In this document: positions 57,812 to 64,000 of the stretch, in pieces
Numbering within the stretch: the stretch's first letter is position 1
How the letters are laid out: the number at the start of each line of letters is the position of its first letter
Assembly (NCBI GenBank): GCA_016617785.1
Contig: JADILM010000009.1
Location: 620,001-684,000, forward strand
From: Sporobolomyces roseus
Lineage: Eukaryota > Basidiomycota > Microbotryomycetes > Sporidiobolales > Sporidiobolaceae
DNA length: 64,000 nucleotides
Direction: 5' to 3'
The notes under the pieces: generated by a model
Database searches by the model: none
Seen by the model: the letters and a program-made list of their open reading frames with translations, nothing else
What the model was told of the DNA's origin: nothing
Program-made: the position numbers and the translations under genes

Positions 57812-58142
57812 CAGCTGCCTTGATCGACCATCAACAAGGTTTCAAGAGTCGTTCCTTTTCATCCATCCCCTCCGTTCAACTCGGAATCAACTAGCGCAGC
57901 GTGTTCAAGGGCCATCATCTTCCCCCTCTCTTCTCTCCCTAGAATCACCTCCTCTCGACTAGAACCATCAAGAAACTATACACACCTACAAAGAGTCGAC
58001 AGCCCTCCTCAGTAGTCGTCCAATCTTCTCTCTCCCCTCAAACCGAGCCGCTCCCATCTTTTTTCCCACCTTTCCTTTCCCTTCTTCTCGCTCATCTCGG
58101 TTTCTCCCGGCTTCTCACCACCTGACATCGTAGAACTCGTTC
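57812..58142 (+). promoter_or_regulatory. Pyrimidine-rich leader/promoter of SSN6
   Basis: About 330 bases, heavily CT-rich (for example TTTCCTTTCCCTTCTTCTCG near 58070), immediately upstream of the SSN6 start. The same composition precedes several starts in this window and probably marks TATA-less promoters and leaders. Confidence 0.45.
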
Positions 58143-61100
58143 ATGATGTCGGCAGCACCTCCCACGAGCGCATACTCGAATCCGAATGCGAATCCGCCCC
58201 CTCCTCCTCTTAGTATGGCAGGAGGCCCTCCTCAACAAGGCCCTTCAGTACTCCAAATCCTCGCCATGGGTCAAGAACGTAATCATGCTGCAGATGCAGT
58301 AGCACATCACCCGAGAATCGAATCTCTCATCAAACTCGGTAAAGAGTCGGAAGCAACTTGGTTACAGATTGGTGAGTTCTACACCGTGTTCCGTCGCTTT
58401 TTTACGGCGAAGAAACTAATGAAGAGTTCGTTGGAGTGTATAGGTCAAACAGCGGAAGCGATGGGAGATTTAGATCGAGCAGTTGGATCCTACGAAAACG
58501 CTCTTCGACACAATGCCTACTCGATCGTTGCTCTATCTCAAATCGCTGCAATCTGTAGATCGAAGGAGGAGTTCAAGAAAGCTGCAGAGTACTTTGGAAG
58601 AGTCGTAGGGATCGCCCCGGAAAGTGGAGATGTTTGGGGAGCTCTTGGTGAGTTCGAATCATTTCCTCAGCTCGCTTCACTTGAGCGAAGCTGACGCCAA
58701 CTCTCGAATTCGCAGGACACTGCTATCTTATGATTGACGACCTCAAGAAGGCTTACTCATCGTATCAACAAGCTCTCTACTACATGCCAAACCCTCATGT
58801 GAGTTTTCTTTATCCTGTTCGCATTCCCCGCTCGTCCCTCTTCTCTCGCTTCGAGCGATCTCTTCGAAGCTCGTGCTCGATCATGTGAATCAGGAGGACT
58901 GACCTCGTTTCGTTCATCTCTCGTAGGAGCCGAAACTTTGGTACGGAATCGGAATCCTTTATGATCGATACGGGAGTCTGGAGCATGCAGAGGAGGCGTT
59001 CTCGAGTGTGATCAGAATGGATCCTAGTGAGTCCGATCCTTGCACTATACCTCCAGAAATAGCGAGTTGACATTCCTTGCTGTCGAAACAGATTTCGAAA
59101 AGTCAAACGAAATCTTCTTTCGATTGGGTATTATTTACAAGCAGCAAAGAAAGTCACAACAGAGTCTCGAGGTGCGTTCTCTTCGTGCGCTAGTCGAAAT
59201 ATTCGCATTTCTCACGCTCTTGGTTTCTTTCGCAGTGTTTCCGCTACATTCTCAACAATCCTCCTCGTCCTCTCACGGAGATCGACATTTGGTTCCAAAT
59301 TGGTCATGTCTACGAGCAACAACAAGATGTATGTCAATTCCTTGCTCACTCTTGGGATTAATCGCTGACGGCAACTTTCCTTCTCGACAGTTCATCGCTG
59401 CGAAAGAATCTTACGAACGAGTTCTTCAAGAGAATCCTGCTCACGCCAAAGTACTACAACAACTTGGAGGACTCTACCACCGTTCGCATGCTTCGTTCTA
59501 CAACCCTGAAATCTCGGTTCAAATTCTCACGAAATCGCTCGAATCGGGTGAGTTTACGTTTCATTCTGTTCGATACCTCGATCACGACTCATGCTTCCTT
59601 CGGAGATAGACCCGAATGATCCTTTCTCGTGGTATCTCCTCGGTCGAGCCTACATGACAACGAGCAACTTCGGAAAAGCTTACGAAGCGTATCAACAAGC
59701 TGTTTACCGAGATGGCAAGAATCCAGCTTTCTGGTGTTCGATTGGAGTTCTCTACTACAATATCAATCAATTCCATGATGCTCTCGACGCCTACTCTCGA
59801 GCGATTCGAATCCACCCTTACCTCGCCGAAGTTTGGTTCAATCTCGGTGCTCTCTACGAAGCGTGCAACGACCAGATGACGGATGCTATCGACGCTTACC
59901 AACGCACTCTCCAGCTCGATCCAGCAAACCAAATCGTCGGTCAACGTCTCCGAGAAATCAGAGAACACCAATCTAGCAACGCTCAACTCAGTCCTCCTCC
60001 TCCTCCGAAAGACATCAGTCCTAGCTCTTCAAGCTGGCACTACGCTACTAATACCGGAGGTGCACCAGCAGCACTCGCCCAATCCGGTCTCGCCCCCGAA
60101 GCCAGTCCGACAATCGTAGCGAATGGAAATGGTGGATCGCCTCCTATGAACCCGGCTCATCGGTTCGAAGCTCCTCCTCCAAACACGGCTGGATCTCGAC
60201 CTCGCTCGACAGATCCTTACCGCCGTCTCAGTGGTGGCCAAGATTCTCGTCGAGTTTCGGGATCAATGCACGCTCATCCTCCACCACCTCCCGGCGCGAT
60301 CGATCAATCTCCTCGCACTCACTCTGCTGCGGGTCCTTCTTCGAATCGACTACCTCCTCCTTCCGCTGGTTCTTCAGTTCTTCCTCAGATCAAGAATATA
60401 CACGATCGACCAGCTCAGATGGTTGGACCTCACTCTCGAGCAAACTCTCCTCCTTCTCCTCGGACTCGTGGAATGCCCGAATCGATTCCTCCTCCTCAAG
60501 CACATCACGACCCTCGCTATTCCTCTTCCGCTCAAGGTCCTTACCCTTTCCCAGCTCACCTTTCCCACGGTCAATCTCAGCAACCTCCGAATGGTTCACC
60601 TTCATCTCATCGATCTGCGAACGATCCTCACGCTGTTTACGAGATGGATTGGGATCGTTCTCATCGCGGACCTCCTCAACCTCACCCGAATGCGATGCGC
60701 AACGGTTCTTCTCATGGTCGAATGGCTCCTCCAACTCGTTCTCCTCCCGGTTCTTCCCACTCTTCCCATGGACCACCTTTCGCCCAGCAAACTCCTCATC
60801 CCCATCACCTTCCTCACGGCTACGAGAGATCGAATGGAGGAGGAGGACCGCTTCATCCAGGAACTTCTTCCGCTGCCCGAGGTCACTTCTTTGAATCTCA
60901 TCCTGGTGGTCCTCCTCCCCCTCCTCCCGCAGGCTATGGATACCCACCAAACTCTGCTGCTGCTGCAGTTGCTTACCAACGGGAAAGAGAGCGAGAGGAG
61001 GAATTGGCGAGAAGGAGAAGTTCAGGATCAACGACTTCAGGAGGAAAACCTACGAACGGAAACTCTGGACCTCCGCTTCCGCCTTCCTCCCTCCAAGAAT

Positions 61101-62017
61101 CATCAAGACCCGTACCCGCCCAAGTTGAATCACCTCAGCCTGCTCCACCGCCGGCACCGACAGGTCGAGGTCGTGGAGGAAGAGGAAAGAAGGATGATGG
61201 TGAAAAGAAAGAACCTGCAGCTCGAGGTGGAAGGAAGGCAAAGGCAAAGGATGGAGTCGAGACTACCCCGAAACGAAAGACGAAAGCTGCGAAGGAGAAG
61301 GAGGAAAAAGCAGCTGAAAAGGCTGCAGCAGTTTTGAACGGCGTTGCTAATTCCTCTAGACCTCTTCCCCCGCCTCCACCTCCCGCTCCAGCGCCAGCAC
61401 CTACCCCTCCACCTCAGATTCACCGAGACACTCCTCCCACTTCTCGAGCTACACCTCAAGCTCCGATTGCCCCGAAACGAGAAGTCGATGAGGATTACGA
61501 TGAAGGTGTCGATGCACTCATGGGACTCGCCGCATCAGGTCACACTCCTACTCAACCTAGTGCTCAACCTTTACCTCCTACTCCTCGCCAACAGCCTCCG
61601 CCCCCTCCTCCCCCAGCTCCCGCACCTTCGACGAATTCTCTCGCACCTCCTCCTCCTTCATCGAATCATTCAGGATCGACTTCTCCCGCTCCCCCTGCTA
61701 TTCCATTCAAGCAGACCTCTCCGAACCCTCGCAAGCGCTCTCTTCCTTCACCGAACGACAAGTCCTCGATTTCGACGAACGAACCTGCGATCGATGGACC
61801 GCCAGAAGCAAAGAAGAGCAAGAGCGAAATCCCTTCTCCTCCTCAACCTCTCCCTCCAGCGCCTGCGCCTGCTTCGGTTGAAGAAGCTGAAGAAGGAGAA
61901 ATCAGCGAGCCGGTCTCGTCTGCGACGAAGGAGAAGGAACCGGCGATTGTCGAGTCGAATGGATCAAAAGTCGAGGGAATGGACAAGGAGAAGGATGCAG
62001 TAGCGGCAGCTGCTTGA
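58143..62017 (+). CDS. SSN6: Ssn6/Cyc8 general transcriptional corepressor (TPR protein)
   Basis: Partner of Tup1 in global gene repression. Eight exons splice in phase to 1117 residues. After a Pro-rich N-terminus, about ten tetratricopeptide repeats span residues 75-430. Examples are GDLDRAVGSYENALRHN, KAAEYFGRVVGIAPESGDVW and DLKKAYSSYQQALYYMP, then LWYGIGILYDRYGSLEHAEE, IFFRLGIIYKQQRKSQQSLE and FIAAKESYERVLQENPAHAK. Later ones are PFSWYLLGRAYMTTSNFGKA and AEVWFNLGALYEACNDQMTD. The last repeat ends with QRLREIREHQ. The remaining 680 residues are disordered, rich in Pro/Ser/His/Gly with several polyPro runs and a Lys/Ala-rich AT-hook-like stretch (GRGRGGRGKKDDGEKK). Introns occur only in the TPR part; the whole tail is one 2.4-kb exon. 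Two adjacent ATGs open the frame. Confidence 0.96.
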
Positions 62018-62493
62018 AAGCTATACATAGATACTACACGCTCGAACGTCGATTAGTCTCTCTCAGTTACCCCTTTGTATTCACTATGTTACTCCCTTGA
62101 CACCTCCGAACGTTCGTCTCTTTCGTTACATAGCAATGATACCCAAACGTGTTCTCCGTCTCTGTAGCGTGGCTGACGAGAGATGCGATTCTCGGGAGTA
62201 GAATCGGGTTGATGAAACACTTTGATTCTTCGTTTCTCACTAGTCGAACGAGTACTCGCTCCAATGGTTTCAGTGAGGGTAAAAGCTGCGATGACAAGAG
62301 CAGGCAGCGCTCTGAACAGCAAAAAGGATACGCCTTGTTGGAAAGTTGCAAAAGTTGCGGACCAAACTCGAAAGCTTTCGATTCAACTTGATTTGCGAAT
62401 TACATCTTATACTGGCTCTTCGCGGGTCAAGACCGATAGTATTCTCTACTTCGAGTCACGGCGACCTCCCGAAGAGCATTCTCTGCGTCGAAT
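62018..62493. other. Convergent intergenic region between SSN6 and the GH16-like gene
   Basis: About 480 bases of 3' flanks. A minus-strand frame at 62089-62322 begins with a signal-peptide-like string but has no further support. Confidence 0.4.
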
Positions 62494-64000
62494 TTACTCG
62501 ATATCGTAAATTCGCAACGAGTCGAACTGACAAACCGATCGAGCATTAGCAGTTTCGCTACACGACCCCAACAGTATGAGGAACACTTACCTGCCATACC
62601 ATATCCGCTACGTTCTCCCCTTTACGAACGAATTCTCCGCAAGTCGAAGCAGCCTTCGTGCAGCTTTCGGAACCACCCCAGGAAGTAGTCTCCCATGTCG
62701 AGTCAGAAGCTTTGCGTCAAAATGATCAATCTTCATCGCTCAGAGCGATACCTCGAGTGGAAACGTACAGCAAGCGGAAAGAACTAGCGAATCGGCAAAA
62801 GGTTCGGTAAGAGACGTTGAAAGTGAGAGAGGAAAGTACTGACTCACGTATCTGCAAAGTCTGATCCTTGAAGACGTCCCTCGAGCAAGTGGATGCTGGC
62901 CAAGCTGCTAGTGGTAGGCCCCATTCTGAGGGCCGAGGGGGATCAAGTTCCGTGGGCAAAGCAGATCGAGAGAATTGCCAGATGTAGATCCCACTCTATA
63001 CGTTGCGAGACTTTGTCAGTGCTGGATCGCGCAGGGATGGGATACGAAAGTAGTCGAAAGAAGTGTCGCACGAACCTTGTCGAAGAGGAAAGCAAAGATT
63101 CCTCCGTTTGCGTCGTTCCAGGGACGGCCGTAGGAATACGTCGAAGGATTCAGTATAGCGCATCCCGCAGAGCCATTCTCAGCGACGCAATTATCACTAC
63201 CGTGAGCGAAGAGTTCAGTCACTCCTGCTAGGAATGGAGAGATAATAGGAACTTACTTCTTGCTGACAACCTCCCCCGTGAAAAGCTCCCTCGATCCCGA
63301 TGAGCAGCCAGGCTCCTTGCTCATCAGTGAGATGCTCGATTGCCCTGTCGAGGTGTCTAGTAGCGGAAGGGACCTGACGAAGAGCAGAGAGTTTTCAGTT
63401 TGAAGACTTGATTTAGTGAAGTTCAGCGAGCTCGAGATACTTACAAGCCAGCTGATCCTTCGCTGACAATTGCAAGCGTCGATTTCTACGTGGCTGATGC
63501 TATGTCAATCTCGCTCCCAAAACCACGAAAGAATGGAAAGATTCGCACTGTTCCACATCCAAAGGGGACTTTCGGTACATCAATCACGATCAACGCATTC
63601 TCAAACGAAATCTCGGACTCGAGCTGTAGCATAGGTCGGTCTTGACCTTGCTCGAGATCGACCCAGCTGTCGAGTCGAAGGTAAGCTGATGTTCCATTTA
63701 CGCTTGCTATGCCTGCATCGATTGCGTCGATAGTCGAAGACGATGTAAAGCAGTTGAAGAAAGTGTCGCCGATACATTCTTTCGCAAGGGAGTACGTTTG
63801 AGTGGGATCGATTGAGGAAGAGGCAGAGGAAGAAGCGGGAATCGAGGATGAGCTTGCGGTAGGCGATTCGTCGATATGCGTTGAGGCGTGAGCGACTGTC
63901 GAGGTACTGAGTCCGACTGAACTCTTGAGCGAAGAAGAAATGGGGACAGCCTGTGTTGTTGGGGGAGGTAAGTGAAAAGATCCGACCAAGTCTGAGAAAT
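62494..64000 (-). CDS. GH16-like secreted protein with degenerate active site (5' end outside window)
   Basis: Resembles fungal GH16 endo-beta-glucanase-like wall proteins. Exons from the right edge are about 63490-64000, 63257-63373, 63076-63196, 62848-62995, 62591-62709 and 62494-62526, all in phase. A Ser/Thr-rich stalk precedes TYSLAKECIGDTFFNCF and RLDSWVDLEQGQDRPMLQLE. Next are ALIVIDVPKVPFGCGT, SEIDIA, SSISLMSKEPGCSS, NDNCVAENGSAGCAI, then SYGRPWNDANGGIFAF, SGIYIWQFSRSALP and WGLPLAAWPASTCSRDVFKD, ending VWQFDSLRIYDIE. The expected GTWPAFW is replaced by GTVRIFPFF, and the usual ExDxxE motif reads EIDIAS, lacking the second (acid/base) Glu. An in-frame TAG follows after EIDIASAT. It is avoided only with a GTAGAA donor at 63489; the better GTAAGT donor at 63444 is in the same phase but includes the stop. 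Catalysis is doubtful. Confidence 0.8.

Noticed and set aside
60231..61337. 368-codon plus-strand frame (and minus-strand frames) over the SSN6 tail
   Set aside because: Alternate-frame shadows of the single 2.4-kb SSN6 exon, which continues directly from the TPR region.
62089..62322. Minus-strand frame starting with a signal-peptide-like string
   Set aside because: Lies in a convergent 3' region, has no domain after the hydrophobic start and no exon partners; probably chance.
1..64000. Transposons, rRNA, CRISPR or a metabolic gene cluster
   Set aside because: No terminal or long direct repeats, no transposase or reverse transcriptase motifs, and neighbouring genes belong to unrelated pathways.

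Overview
The window is a stretch of nuclear chromosome from a fungus, almost certainly a basidiomycete. Protein genes are dense and on both strands, and most are split by short introns (typically 45-75 bases). These have GT(A/G)(A/C)G-like donors, a CTGAC/CTGAT/TTGAC-like branch site and a pyrimidine-AG acceptor. The gene set (fungal Zn2Cys6 factor, Ssn6, RAD7, Vps27, GPI-type and GH16 secreted proteins, a DOCK-family GEF, a heterotrimeric G-gamma) fits Dikarya, and the intron density points to Basidiomycota. I could not place it lower. Base composition is about 50% G+C. I see no transposon, rRNA, tRNA or CRISPR. Most exon models below were built by hand by requiring phase agreement across every junction; start codons are the weakest part.

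Left third (1-23.2 kb): the 3' end of a UBE2W-type ubiquitin-conjugating enzyme with a likely 4-base microexon; acetyl-CoA synthetase (13 exons); a BAR-SH3 Rvs167/amphiphysin homolog on the minus strand, sharing a 138-base divergent promoter with a CofD/UPF0052-family protein; a heavily N-glycosylated, probably GPI-anchored surface protein; a fungal FAM72 homolog; and a 2186-residue DOCK-type GEF (SH3-DHR1-DHR2).

Middle (23.2-47.3 kb): ALG1 (N-glycan assembly) diverges from SDO1 (60S ribosome maturation). Then, all on the minus strand, come a disordered acidic protein, an unusual Rab-like GTPase with a large insertion, and ESCRT-0 VPS27. RAD7 (global-genome nucleotide excision repair) diverges from VPS27. 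An ATF/CREB-type bZIP factor, a small cysteine-rich secreted protein, a 1013-residue Zn2Cys6 factor, a G-protein gamma subunit and a small disordered, probably nuclear protein follow.

Right (47.3-64 kb): poly(A)-binding protein PAB1, a secreted protein built of about 95-residue tandem repeats, the decapping activator EDC3, the TPR corepressor SSN6/CYC8, and a GH16-like protein running off the right edge whose active-site region is degenerate.

The genes are mostly independent housekeeping and regulatory genes, not a cluster. Thematic pairs are membrane traffic (Rvs167, Rab-like, VPS27), mRNA fate (PAB1, EDC3), signalling (DOCK, G-gamma, bZIP, SSN6) and cell surface (GPI protein, repeat protein, Cys-rich protein, GH16). 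I found no obvious new multi-gene system. The points most worth a second look are the microexon and the disturbed catalytic exon of the UBE2W gene, the fungal FAM72 and CofD-family genes, the Rab with an insertion, the tandem-repeat secreted protein and the degenerate GH16.
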